Below the pieces are notes generated by a model, which had not been told where the DNA came from, made no database searches, and saw only the letters and a program-made list of their open reading frames with translations. Shown one piece after another: positions 31,299 to 39,289 of a stretch of DNA of 43,832 bases. Every line of letters begins with the position of its first letter. The stretch's first letter is position 1. A program made the position numbers and the translations under genes. The stretch spans positions 1-43,832 of the forward strand of contig JAFXWC010000067.1 in NCBI GenBank assembly GCA_017534445.1, given 5' to 3'. The DNA is from Treponema sp. Lineage in GTDB: Bacteria > Spirochaetota > Spirochaetia > Treponematales > Treponemataceae.

Positions 31299-31569
31299 GT
31301 GCGGAATGATTACTGAATCTTCATTTGAAAATCCTTTAACTTCCGTTTATATAGTCAATTTTGTTCCTTGTTTAGAGGGAACATAGATCTTTGAAAACCG
31401 CTCTTCATGGGTTTGTGACGGCATGGGCAAGTGCTTTTAGAAGAAAGCAACTGTTCCTGCTGTATTAGTCTAAACCGGCACCGGGGGCGCAAAAACCGGA
31501 GCCCGCTAGCACAAATCACAGGCGTAAGGCAAGAAGCCTTATGTAATAGAATCATGGAGGGCATGAACT
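31299..31569. other. Spacer between the flaB copies with promoter and leader
   Basis: Holds a sigma-70-type promoter (31325-31353), then about 200 bases with GC-rich short inverted repeats (TAAGGC-AAGAA-GCCTTA at 31526-31542) and the ribosome-binding site GGAGG (31556-31560). No gene is seen. Confidence 0.6.
31325..31353 (+). promoter_or_regulatory. Sigma-70-type promoter of second flaB gene
   Basis: TTGAAA (31325-31330), 17-base spacer, TATATA (31348-31353). No sigma-28 pair was found in this spacer. Confidence 0.45.
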
Positions 31570-32424
31570 ATGGTTATTAATCACAACATGAGTTCAATGT
31601 TTGCTAACCGCGAACTGGGCGTAAACAACGCTTCTCTTCTCGGCAACATTGAAAAACTCAGCTCTGGAGAAAAAATAAACAGAGCTGGCGACGATGCATC
31701 CGGACTCGCAGTATCTGAAAAGATGCGCAGCCAGATCCGCGGTCTCAATCAGGCTAACAGGAATATCAACAACGGTATTTCCTTTATCCAGACAACAGAA
31801 GGCTACCTTGCTGAAACAACAGATATCCTTCAGAGAATCCGCGAACTTTCTGTACAGGCCAGCAACGGTATCTACACCGATGAAGACCGCATGCAGATTC
31901 AGGTTGAAGTTAGCCAGCTTGTAGCTGAAGTAGACCGCATTGCTTCACAGGCACAGTTCAACGAAATGAATATGCTTACAGGCAGATTCGCTCGTGACAG
32001 TGTTTCTGGACAGGAAATGTGGTTCCACGTTGGTGCCAATATGGACCAGCGCATTCAGTCTTTCATCGGCACAATGACCGCACAGGCTCTTGGTCTTCGC
32101 GGCTCAACAGGTACAGATGAACAGATCAGCATTTCTACTCCGGATGCAGCAAACCAGGCAATCGGTACTATCGACCATGCACTTAAGGCAGTTAACCGCC
32201 AGAGAGCAGATCTTGGCGCATACCAGAACCGCTTTGAAATTGCATCAAGAGGTATCGCTGTAGCAGCGGAAAACACTCAGGCTTCTGAATCTGTAATCCG
32301 CGACACAGACATGGCTTCACAGATGGTAGAATATACAAGGGATTCTATCTTGACCCAGGCAAGCACAGCAATGCTCGCTCAGGCAAACAGCCAGTCACAG
32401 AACGTCTTGGCATTGTTGCAGTAG
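31570..32424 (+). CDS. flaB: Periplasmic flagellin FlaB, second copy
   Basis: A 284-aa paralogue of the first FlaB, nearly identical in the terminal helices ([23 protein letters not shown]..., ending SQNVLALLQ) and diverging mainly in the short central part (about residues 135-205: [42 protein letters not shown]). GGAGG lies nine bases before the ATG. Spirochaete filaments commonly mix several FlaB subunits, which change stiffness and curvature. The leader differs from that of the first copy: sigma-70-type promoter, no AGGA hairpin. The two copies may therefore be expressed under different control. Confidence 0.97.
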   Translation: MVINHNMSSMFANRELGVNNASLLGNIEKLSSGEKINRAGDDASGLAVSEKMRSQIRGLNQANRNINNGISFIQTTEGYLAETTDILQRIRELSVQASNGIYTDEDRMQIQVEVSQLVAEVDRIASQAQFNEMNMLTGRFARDSVSGQEMWFHVGANMDQRIQSFIGTMTAQALGLRGSTGTDEQISISTPDAANQAIGTIDHALKAVNRQRADLGAYQNRFEIASRGIAVAAENTQASESVIRDTDMASQMVEYTRDSILTQASTAMLAQANSQSQNVLALLQ

Positions 32425-32490
32425 ACTATAAACCGTATCCGTTTGTTTTAAGAGATAGCTGGATGTCATCTTTTTTAGCAAACAATACGT

Positions 32491-32535
32491 AAGAGTGAGG
32501 AGGGGTGCGCCCCCTTCCCCTCTCTTCTTTTATTT
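32491..32535 (+). terminator. G/C-rich hairpin before flaG
   Basis: GAGTGAGGAGGGG pairs with CCCCTTCCCCTCTC across a short GTGCGC loop and is followed by a T-rich stretch (CTTCTTTTATTT). It could partially terminate flaB transcription; read-through would express flaG and fliD. Confidence 0.45.
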
Positions 32536-32550
32536 CAGGAGGAAATATCC

Positions 32551-32934
32551 ATGAATACAATAAGTACGATTGGACAGACATTGGCAATGGACGGCCATTC
32601 TTTCAAAGGCGGTATGACGGCTTTCGCCATTCCGAAGGCACGCGAAGCAGTAGCTCCGATGAAGTTGCCCCAGACCGCTGCGGAAGTATCAAGGACATTA
32701 GCCGATAATCTGGCCGAAGCAAAAGAAACCTGCCAGAACATTCAGAAATTGTCTGACTTGGTTTTAGGTCACAAACTTCAGTTCAGCGTAAACGAAAAGC
32801 TGAACAAAGTTATTGTCGAAGTAGTCGATCCCTCGACGAATAAAATCATCAGGGAGATCCCTTCTGAGGACCTGCAGAGAATTCAGGTTCAGATGAAGCA
32901 GGCCATTGGCGTACTCTTCGATGAAATGATATAA
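32551..32934 (+). CDS. flaG: FlaG family flagellar protein
   Basis: A 127-aa FlaG-type protein. FlaG homologues lie between flagellin and fliD genes and affect filament length; the exact mechanism is unclear. The conserved C-terminal part, LQFSVNEKLNKVIVEVVDPSTNKIIREIPSEDLQRIQVQMKQAIGVLFDEMI (about 75-127), is the family signature. The first 70 residues are variable. AGGAGG precedes the ATG closely. The position, flaB-flaG-fliD, supports the call. Confidence 0.9.
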   Translation: MNTISTIGQTLAMDGHSFKGGMTAFAIPKAREAVAPMKLPQTAAEVSRTLADNLAEAKETCQNIQKLSDLVLGHKLQFSVNEKLNKVIVEVVDPSTNKIIREIPSEDLQRIQVQMKQAIGVLFDEMI

Positions 32935-32937
32935 TTA

Positions 32938-32965
32938 AGTTGCGCTGCCTCAAAACAGCGTAACT
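32938..32965 (+). other. Hairpin between flaG and fliD
   Basis: AGTTGCGCTG and CAGCGTAACT form a 10-bp stem (one G.U pair) with an 8-base loop directly after the flaG stop. There is no T-run, so it is more likely an RNA processing or stability element. Confidence 0.45.
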
Positions 32966-32990
32966 TACAAATAGGAATAATAACGGGATA

Positions 32991-35180
32991 ATGGCAGACG
33001 GAATAAGTATACCAGGAGTAACCGACAAATACAAAACCAACGATCTCGTTGAATCTCTAATGGAAGTTGAACGCGTGCCGCTCAAGCGCGAGCAAGCACA
33101 ACTGGAGACATATCAGCACCAGCAGCAGGCCTGGCGTGATATGAATTCAAAGATGTCAACTCTTAGGGAAAGCGTAAAAACGCTCTACTCTTTTGAGAAC
33201 CCTTTCAACAATAAGCTGGCAACATCTTCTGATGAAAATGCCGTTACTGTTGAAGCCGACAGAAATGCGGAATACGGAACTTTCAAGTTAGACGTATTGC
33301 AGCCCGCGGGAGCAGACCGTTTTTTAAGCGGCAACATAGACAAAGGCTTAAAGATTGCCCCTGGAAAATACACCTTTGCGGTTGGAGACAGAACCATTGA
33401 GTTTAACTGGAAAGGCGGTAAACTTAATGATTTTGTCACTTCGCTTAACAAGCACGGCAACAACCTTATAAAGGCCAGCCTTATCGGAATCTCTTCCGAC
33501 AAAAAGGCTCTTGTTTTTGAAAGCCTTAAACCCGGCATAAAGAATAAACTCATCCTGAAGGACCAGGCGCTTGAGCTGGCAAAGACCATAGACATGGTTT
33601 CTCCCATCACAGTGGAGCCAGCCGCCATGGCCCTTTCTCAGGATACATTCATCACACCCGCTACACTCGCCCCAAACCCACAGGCTCCTGCAGAAGAAAA
33701 TCCTCAGGCACCATTGGCAGAAAGCGAAGAAGCAGAGGCAGAAGGCTTAGCAGAAGAAGCCTCCCCTTCCCCTCTTGAACAGGAAGGACTTCCCCCTCTT
33801 AGCAAAGACCACGTGGCCCTTACAAAGAACGGCATTTTCATACCGGCCCGCGGTGGTGTTGAAATTCCAATTCCAGAAGCACTAAAGACAGACGGAAAGC
33901 AGGTAATCGAATTCACAATTGACGCAAAGCAGACCCAAGACATTACTGTTGCCATAAACAACCGCATACAGCATCCTGTTCTGCCAGACCCGGGATTCAT
34001 CACCTTTAAGGGAATTACCGTAGAAAACGACCAGAGCGACACTACCCTGCCAGAAGCACAGGGAGGAATTACAAGTCCGCTCAATCCGGTTGAAGATTCA
34101 AACTATGTATTCATAAAGAATGCCGACGGCTCAGAAATTCAGCTGCCGGAAGATTCAATAAAAATAGACCCGGAAACCAACCAGATGAAGGTTTCCATAC
34201 GCCTTGCAGACTTTCCGGACGCACAGAGCATAGTCCTCCGCAACAGCAACACCGGCAAGGAACTTTCTCTTTCCCTTCCAAAAACATGGGATTCATCAAA
34301 GGACCTTGGCTTTACACCCAACCACCCGGTTTCAGTTGCAAATGACGCGCAGATAAAATACGAAGGAATAACACTCACCCGTTCAAGCAACGACATAGAC
34401 GATGTTGTTCCAAACGTAACGCTGCACATACACGACAAGACCGACAAAACGGCAACCATAAAAATAGAACCTGACAAAGAAAGCGCAAAGAACGCCCTTA
34501 TTACCTTCGTTGGCAAGTACAACCAGGTGATTGCAGAGATAAACATTCTTTCGTCCAACAAACCGGAAATCATCTCCGAACTTGACTACCTTACAAAGGA
34601 AGAGCAGGAAAAAGAGATGGAAAAGCTTGGCATGTTCTCTGCAGACTTCTCGCTAACAACCGGAAAATCCACCATGCAGAGGATTATTTCCGCAAACTAC
34701 AATTACAACAACGAGGCTCAGACACAGGATTTAATTACCATGCTGAACCAGATTGGCATTTCCACAAACGCAAGCGGCCGCTCCTCAGGATACAATCCGG
34801 CACAGATGCGCGGCTACCTTGAAGTGGACGAAAAGAAGCTGGACGCTCAGCTGGAGAACCATCTTGACGAGATAAAGGACCTTTTTGGCTACGACACCGA
34901 CGGAGACCTTATCATAGACAACGGAATAGGCTACCTCTTGGACAAGCAGCTAACTTCTTGGGTTCAGTCAGGCGGCATCATTTCCACAAAAACCTCAGCT
35001 CTGGATTCAAAGATAAAGAATTCCAACAAGAAAATCACGAATTTGGAGACAAAACTTGACGCAAAGGAAGCCGAGCTAAAGCAGAAATACGCCAACATGG
35101 AAGGTACCCTTAACAGTCTGGAAAGCCAGCAGAATACAATAAAAAATTTCTCAACGCAAAACAGCAACAATAAAAAATAA
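32991..35180 (+). CDS. fliD: Flagellar filament cap FliD, with low-complexity insertion
   Basis: Caps the growing filament and helps flagellin fold into place. FliD N-terminal signature: SIPGVTDKYKTNDLVESLMEVERVPLKREQAQLETYQHQQQAWRDMNSKMSTLRESV (about 5-60). The conserved C-terminal region has FSLTTGKSTMQRIIS..., LNQIGISTN, GYLEVDEKKLDAQLENHLDEIKDLFGYD, and a coiled coil to the end (KLDAKEAELKQKYANMEGTLNSLESQQNTI). At 729 aa it is longer than most bacterial FliD. Part of the excess is a Pro/Glu/Ala-rich insertion (about residues 224-270, APAEENPQAPLAESEEAEAE), together with extra beta domains. The ribosome-binding site is weak. It is followed closely by a 198-aa unknown gene. Confidence 0.95.
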   Translation: MADGISIPGVTDKYKTNDLVESLMEVERVPLKREQAQLETYQHQQQAWRDMNSKMSTLRESVKTLYSFENPFNNKLATSSDENAVTVEADRNAEYGTFKLDVLQPAGADRFLSGNIDKGLKIAPGKYTFAVGDRTIEFNWKGGKLNDFVTSLNKHGNNLIKASLIGISSDKKALVFESLKPGIKNKLILKDQALELAKTIDMVSPITVEPAAMALSQDTFITPATLAPNPQAPAEENPQAPLAESEEAEAEGLAEEASPSPLEQEGLPPLSKDHVALTKNGIFIPARGGVEIPIPEALKTDGKQVIEFTIDAKQTQDITVAINNRIQHPVLPDPGFITFKGITVENDQSDTTLPEAQGGITSPLNPVEDSNYVFIKNADGSEIQLPEDSIKIDPETNQMKVSIRLADFPDAQSIVLRNSNTGKELSLSLPKTWDSSKDLGFTPNHPVSVANDAQIKYEGITLTRSSNDIDDVVPNVTLHIHDKTDKTATIKIEPDKESAKNALITFVGKYNQVIAEINILSSNKPEIISELDYLTKEEQEKEMEKLGMFSADFSLTTGKSTMQRIISANYNYNNEAQTQDLITMLNQIGISTNASGRSSGYNPAQMRGYLEVDEKKLDAQLENHLDEIKDLFGYDTDGDLIIDNGIGYLLDKQLTSWVQSGGIISTKTSALDSKIKNSNKKITNLETKLDAKEAELKQKYANMEGTLNSLESQQNTIKNFSTQNSNNKK

Positions 35181-35197
35181 GAGGGGAATCCAAGGCT

Positions 35198-35794
35198 ATG
35201 CAGCTAAAAGTAAACGGAGAAAATGTCGATATTACTCTAGAAGGCGAAAAAACCGTAGGCGAAATTCTTAAGTCTTTTGAGGCGGAAGCTTCAAAGAACG
35301 AGGCTACGACCACAAACATAATTCTTAACGGAAAGGAAATCGGGGCCGATGAATTTGAAAAAATTTTAGGCGAACCGATTCTTGACGACACGAGCATTGA
35401 CTTGACCGTTGTTTCAAAGACTGCTCTTGTAAGGAATTTCAAGGAATCGGGTAAAAAGCTGGAGGAAATGCAGGCAAGGCTTGGAACCGTAAGCACTCTT
35501 CTGCAGAGCGGAAAAGATGCCCAGGTTGGAACGATAATCACGGAGCTTGCCGACCAAATCTCAAATTTCCTGCACATAGCAAGGCTAAGTTCCCTTTTTC
35601 CAGAATTCTACAAGGAACTGCAGGCTGGAGGAAAGGACATTGGCCAGTTTTTGGAAGACTTCATGCCCTTCCTTAAGGATTTTGAGGAAGCCCTTGGCTC
35701 AAAGGATACGGTTACGGTAGGTGACATTGCAGAGTACGAAATAAGCCCACGCCTTAAGCAGATGGCAGAAGCAGTTGCCGGCTTAAAGGAATAA
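35198..35794 (+). CDS. Conserved flagellar-locus protein of unknown function (198 aa)
   Basis: No named family recognised. It starts 17 bases after fliD and is preceded by GAGGGGAA. The N-terminal 75 residues (MQLKVNGENVDITLEGEKTVGEILKSFEAEASKNEATTTNIILNGKEI) look like a ubiquitin-like or beta-grasp domain. The rest is helical and coiled-coil rich (ALVRNFKESGKKLEEMQARLGTVSTLLQSGKDAQVGTIITELADQISNFL, EFYKELQAGGKDIGQFLEDFMPFLKDFEEALGS). It occupies the place where fliS or fliT chaperone genes usually sit after fliD in other bacteria, and I believe treponemes keep this gene there. A chaperone role is inference. Confidence 0.75.
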   Translation: MQLKVNGENVDITLEGEKTVGEILKSFEAEASKNEATTTNIILNGKEIGADEFEKILGEPILDDTSIDLTVVSKTALVRNFKESGKKLEEMQARLGTVSTLLQSGKDAQVGTIITELADQISNFLHIARLSSLFPEFYKELQAGGKDIGQFLEDFMPFLKDFEEALGSKDTVTVGDIAEYEISPRLKQMAEAVAGLKE

Positions 35795-35829
35795 AGTCGC
35801 CTTCAGCACAATTTTTCAGGAGGTTCAAC

Positions 35830-36918
35830 ATGGGCGGAAGTAGTGATCCGTATTTGGTAGTAAATGCTCAAAAAAATCCTCTCATAATGAAATTTGTTAT
35901 CATTGTTCTCATATTCGCTCTGATAATGCTTACGATCCACTTCATCCTAAGGCACATCCATAAGATTCACACTTCAAGAGAATGGATTGAAGCTCAGAAA
36001 AACAAGGAAACAACCCCCCAGAACGTTATAAACGTTGCAAAAAAATCAGAACTTACAAAAGAAGAAAGGGACTTGCTCTGGGACATCTGCCAAAAATTCA
36101 AGGCTAAAAACATAGAGTACCTCATAAAAGATGCGGACGAAATGACAGACCTTATGCACAGGGAATTTGAGTCCATAAAGGAAGGCCCTGAAAACACAAA
36201 GTCGCTTTTCTTCCAGCTGAACTCAAAGCTTGAACGGGAACGCTACAAGACAATGGTCATAAGTACAACCGGAAGCCTTGAGCAGGGTCAGGAATTCTCC
36301 TACAAGGATGCAGACGGCAACGACTGGAAATTCACCCTTTTGCAGAACACACAGCAGGGAATGCAGTTGCAGGTTCCAGTAACCTTTATCAACAGCAACA
36401 AAAACCCAGCCCCGCTTACAAAAATCATCCTTATCTTTAACGCAAAGAACGAGGTTTGCTATTCTATCGTAACCCGCGTTATCCGCTACGCCCAGGACAA
36501 AGAAGGAAACAGCATAATGATTGTTTCCGCCAGCAACCAGATAAAGCAGGTTCTGCGCAGAGTTGCAAAGCGCATGGCAATAAACATTCCGTGCAAATTT
36601 GCAGCAGCAAAGCCCAAGAGCAACAAGAAGAATCCCGAATACGAGATTCAGGAGAAACGCTTTAACGGAAGGTTCGTGGACATTTCTGCGGCAGGATGTA
36701 GAATTGAATGCACCATGCCAATCAAGCAGGGGCAGAACATCTACCTTGAGTTCAGCCTTGAAAACGTGAACAACGTTCAAAAGGTTATTGGAACCATTAT
36801 TGCAACCAAAAAGGCACGCACAAGCAGCAATTACATACTTCACATAAAATTTGAAGACTTGAACATTGCCACCAAGAACAAGATTTATGCCTTGATACAC
36901 GGTTTTATTGAAGGGTAA
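35830..36918 (+). CDS. Membrane-anchored PilZ-domain protein
   Basis: A 362-aa protein with one N-terminal membrane helix (about 19-42), a helical segment (EERDLLWDICQKFKAKNIEYLI...), a YcgR-like beta domain (about 130-230, with SLEQGQEFSYKDADGNDWKFTLL) and a C-terminal PilZ domain. Both cyclic-di-GMP-binding motifs are present: RxxxR as R244-VAK-R248 and (D/N)xSxxG as D284-ISAAG289. A nearby AGGAGG precedes the ATG. Treponemal PilZ proteins are known to affect motility, so this is likely a cyclic-di-GMP effector acting on the periplasmic flagellar motor, tethered to the inner membrane. It is in the run fliD-unknown-PilZ-unknown-tsaE-tsaB. Confidence 0.88.
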   Translation: MGGSSDPYLVVNAQKNPLIMKFVIIVLIFALIMLTIHFILRHIHKIHTSREWIEAQKNKETTPQNVINVAKKSELTKEERDLLWDICQKFKAKNIEYLIKDADEMTDLMHREFESIKEGPENTKSLFFQLNSKLERERYKTMVISTTGSLEQGQEFSYKDADGNDWKFTLLQNTQQGMQLQVPVTFINSNKNPAPLTKIILIFNAKNEVCYSIVTRVIRYAQDKEGNSIMIVSASNQIKQVLRRVAKRMAINIPCKFAAAKPKSNKKNPEYEIQEKRFNGRFVDISAAGCRIECTMPIKQGQNIYLEFSLENVNNVQKVIGTIIATKKARTSSNYILHIKFEDLNIATKNKIYALIHGFIEG

Positions 36919-36993
36919 AAATAGGAGGACAAACAGAGCATTCTTTTTGTAAAGACCAACTTGCAGAATAGCTGTGCTTTTGTTTACATAATT

Positions 36994-37263
36994 ATGAAGG
37001 TTCTAGAGATTAATTCGCTTTCTAAGGAAGAAGGTTTTATTTACTATATAAACAGATACAAGGGAACTGCCGTACTGGAGATTCTTTCTGAGCAGGTTTC
37101 CGTTCCCCTTTCGTTCACAATAGAAACCAGTCCATTCGGAAAAAAGACAATTCAGATTGGAACCTTGCCAAACACGCTGAACTACCCGGTTACGCCAATA
37201 GTGAACAGCTTGCGAAACTACATAGTGGAAATGGACAGGTCCGGCGTACTCCCACAGACCTAA
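36994..37263 (+). CDS. Small conserved protein of unknown function (89 aa)
   Basis: The start at 36994 (MKVLEINSLSKEEGFIYYINRYKGTAVLEIL) gives 89 aa and is preferred to a TTG at 36961. No ribosome-binding site lies directly upstream; an AGGAGG at 36923-36928 is too far, unless an ATT at 36940 is used. The predicted content is mixed beta/alpha with no Cys. I recognise no family, but the position between the PilZ gene and tsaE seems fixed in treponemes. The stop codon is followed after 12 bases by the tsaE ATG. Confidence 0.6.
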   Translation: MKVLEINSLSKEEGFIYYINRYKGTAVLEILSEQVSVPLSFTIETSPFGKKTIQIGTLPNTLNYPVTPIVNSLRNYIVEMDRSGVLPQT

Positions 37264-37275
37264 TTGGAAGCAAGC

Positions 37276-37707
37276 ATGAAATTCATAACAAATTCCGCAG
37301 AAGAAACCATTGAGCTTGGGAAAAAAATAGGCAGCCTCCTTAAGCCCGGCGACGTTATTGCAATGACAGGAACCCTTGCAGCAGGAAAAACAACAATCAC
37401 CAAGGGAATTGCCCAGGCCCTGGGAATAAAAGACACAATCACAAGCCCCACTTTTTGCCTTATAAGTGAATACGAAGGCGAAAAAATGCCCCTCTACCAC
37501 TTTGACGTATACCGCTTGGACGGAGAGGAAGACTTTGAAACACTTGGCGCAGACGAAATGCTCTATGGAAAGGGTGTCTGCATAATCGAGTGGAGCGAAA
37601 AAATAAAGAACCAGCTGCCAAAAAAGACTATCTTTATGGAAATAAAGCCCCTTGAAGATGAAAAAAGGGAAATTACTCTAAGCAACTGGAACAGGGAAGA
37701 AATATGA
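37276..37707 (+). CDS. tsaE: tRNA threonylcarbamoyladenosine biosynthesis ATPase TsaE
   Basis: ATPase needed for turnover of the TsaB-TsaD complex in t6A formation. The ATG at 37276 has GGAAG upstream. The Walker A motif is G32-TLAAG-K38-T, followed by TSPTFCLISEY near residue 59 and FDVYRL near 79; GVCIIEWSEKI near 103 is the family's Walker-B-like end. At 143 aa it is near typical size. It overlaps tsaB by four bases (ATGA). With tsaC at 8929-9522, three of the four bacterial t6A genes are in the window. Confidence 0.9.
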   Translation: MKFITNSAEETIELGKKIGSLLKPGDVIAMTGTLAAGKTTITKGIAQALGIKDTITSPTFCLISEYEGEKMPLYHFDVYRLDGEEDFETLGADEMLYGKGVCIIEWSEKIKNQLPKKTIFMEIKPLEDEKREITLSNWNREEI

Positions 37708-38390
37708 ACGCACTAGTTATTGACTGCGCGGTTTCCAAGCTGTGCATAGCGGCAAAAAAAGAAAATCAAACGGTAAAACTTTGCCTGGACATAGGAACAA
37801 AGCAGTCGGAGAAGATTCTTCTGGCAATTGATTATGTGCTAAAGGAAGCAGACCTTACCCCTGCCCTTCTTGACTACACGGCGGTAACCCTTGGACCTGG
37901 AACCTTTACGGGTCTTAGGCTGGGCTTGAGCGCACTAAAGGCACTGAACCTTGCAAACGGAACACCGCTTTACGGAATTCCTTCGCTAAAAGCCTATGCC
38001 TTTCCATACAAAAGCGCAATAGAGACGGTTCTTTCCGTAATAGAAGAAAAGGAAGACCAGTATTTTTATTCATTCTATGCCCGCGGAGAGGAACTTATTG
38101 AACCAAGCGACGGTTCCATAGAGGAAATTCTAAAGCAGATTGACCCTGAAAATTCCGTGCTTGTATGCGGTCCCGGTGCAAAAGACTTTGTTGAGCGCGT
38201 AAACGAAACGACTCCCCTCTTTTCCGTACACACATTCCTTCCGCAGAACGATGCCTGCGAAAACCTCTTTACTCTTGCCGAACAGATGATTCGCGACAAG
38301 GTGCAGCCCATGCAGGACTACGACGGCCCACTTTATGTTAGGAAGAGCGAAGCGGAAATTGTGCTTGAAAAAAAGGCAGAAAAAAAATAA
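37704..38390 (+). CDS. tsaB: t6A synthesis scaffold protein TsaB
   Basis: Non-catalytic partner of TsaD in threonylcarbamoyl transfer to tRNA (an ASKHA-fold protein; also called YeaZ). The sequence has the start MNALVIDCAVSKLCIA, KQSEKILLAIDYVL near residue 33, and the signature YTAVTLGPGTFTGLRLGLSALKALNLANG (about 58-86). The C-terminal half has QPMQDYDGPLYVRKSEA, typical of the family end. Length 228 aa is normal. Overlap with tsaE (ATGA) implies coupling. It is the last gene of the plus-strand run, convergent with csrA; a family A repeat lies between. Confidence 0.9.
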   Translation: MNALVIDCAVSKLCIAAKKENQTVKLCLDIGTKQSEKILLAIDYVLKEADLTPALLDYTAVTLGPGTFTGLRLGLSALKALNLANGTPLYGIPSLKAYAFPYKSAIETVLSVIEEKEDQYFYSFYARGEELIEPSDGSIEEILKQIDPENSVLVCGPGAKDFVERVNETTPLFSVHTFLPQNDACENLFTLAEQMIRDKVQPMQDYDGPLYVRKSEAEIVLEKKAEKK

Positions 38391-38414
38391 GAATTTTCCC
38401 TTAGCAAAGAAAAA

Positions 38415-38541
38415 AACTGTTGTGCAAAAGAAAGCCTACCCCCGATTGGAAGGGTGGCTTTGCCAGACCGCCAAAGGCGGGCCGGAGCGATAGCGGAGCC
38501 CTGGAAAGCGGGTTAGCATATAAAATATGGTCCAAAAATCC
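38415..38541. repeat. Dispersed hairpin element, family A, copy 2
   Basis: Shares AAAGCCTACCCCCGATTGGA and AGGGT with 2252-2277, and then AGACCGCC-AAA-GGCGG and CCGGAGCGATAGCGGAGC, in the same order and orientation as copy 1. Both copies end in an AT-rich palindrome region (here ATATAAAATAT). It fills the space between convergent tsaB and csrA. Confidence 0.65.
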
Positions 38542-38763
38542 TTACTTTGAGAACAATGTAGAAAGTGCTTCTTCGGATGGATGGACAGATGCGGCCTTGT
38601 TTTCCCGCTGGATTGCATCAAAGACTTCCTGGCGGAAAACCTTAACATTCTTTGGAGCCTCAACACCAACCTTTACCATGTCGCCGTGGGCTTCTATAAT
38701 CGTAAGGGTTATGTCGTTGCCAATCTTTATTTTTTCGTCTACTTTGCGCGAAAGAATCAGCAT
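38542..38763 (-). CDS. csrA: Carbon storage regulator CsrA
   Basis: RNA-binding translational regulator that binds GGA motifs in hairpin loops and at ribosome-binding sites. 73 aa. RNA-contact residues known in Escherichia coli CsrA are conserved: L4, R6, V42 and R44 ([12 protein letters not shown] and VKVFRQEV). The C-terminus ([21 protein letters not shown]) is longer than in E. coli, as in CsrA proteins controlled by FliW. The ATG shares a base with the fliW stop (TAATG), so the two are coupled. Predicted target in this window: the flaB leader at 30327-30365. Confidence 0.95.
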   Translation of the reverse strand: MLILSRKVDEKIKIGNDITLTIIEAHGDMVKVGVEAPKNVKVFRQEVFDAIQRENKAASVHPSEEALSTLFSK

Positions 38764-39206
38764 TATTTGCCCTCCTGCTTTTTAAGGGCTTCCAGTATGT
38801 TGAACTTCGTCGTCCACTTTGGCTCGCTCAAGATTACCTGCATTCCATTCATGTTCTTTTTGTTGATGATGAGCGGGCCCAAAAGGTTTGTGGTTACGGG
38901 AGAGCCGTCGTTGGGAACCGTTACAAGGGTAAGCACCAGCACGTCAGACGGTTCCTTGATGCCGATTTTTGCAAGCTCCTTGTCGTCTATGTCCGTCTCG
39001 TAGTCTTCACAGACAAGGAAGGGGTCTATAAGAAGAAATGCAAGATCTGAATTGTCTGTTGACTGAAGCCAGACAAATGGCTTGGTCTTGCAGTCAACAA
39101 GCGCAAACTGTGTGTATTCTTCAAAGCCAAAAAGACCGGCCGGAATTTTTAAAAGATGGTTTTCGGGAACGTTAACAATTCCCATTGTTCTTGTTTTTAC
39201 TTCCAT
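38763..39206 (-). CDS. fliW: Flagellar assembly factor FliW
   Basis: FliW binds free flagellin, or else CsrA. When flagellin is exported, FliW releases it and captures CsrA, relieving repression of flagellin translation. From the ATG at 39204-39206 ([19 protein letters not shown]) it is 147 aa; a longer reading adds six residues. Family motifs: [18 protein letters not shown] near 22-40, [20 protein letters not shown] near 45-65, and [10 protein letters not shown] plus [20 protein letters not shown] near the end. It is followed directly by csrA and preceded by flgL with a terminator-like hairpin between. Confidence 0.95.
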   Translation of the reverse strand: MEVKTRTMGIVNVPENHLLKIPAGLFGFEEYTQFALVDCKTKPFVWLQSTDNSDLAFLLIDPFLVCEDYETDIDDKELAKIGIKEPSDVLVLTLVTVPNDGSPVTTNLLGPLIINKKNMNGMQVILSEPKWTTKFNILEALKKQEGK

Positions 39207-39229
39207 TAGATACCTGCTAAACACCTGGT

Positions 39230-39260
39230 AAAAATTAAGGCCTGCACGTTAATGCAGGCC
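39230..39260 (-). terminator. Intrinsic terminator between flgL and fliW
   Basis: A perfect 8-bp hairpin GGCCTGCA-TTAACG-TGCAGGCC on the minus strand (39239-39260) is followed by TTAATTTTT. An outer pairing CTGGTAAA/TTTACCAG encloses it, suggesting a large cruciform. It may lower expression of fliW and csrA relative to flgL. Confidence 0.65.
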
Positions 39261-39289
39261 AAGTAACGCTTAGTAAAAATTTACCAGAA

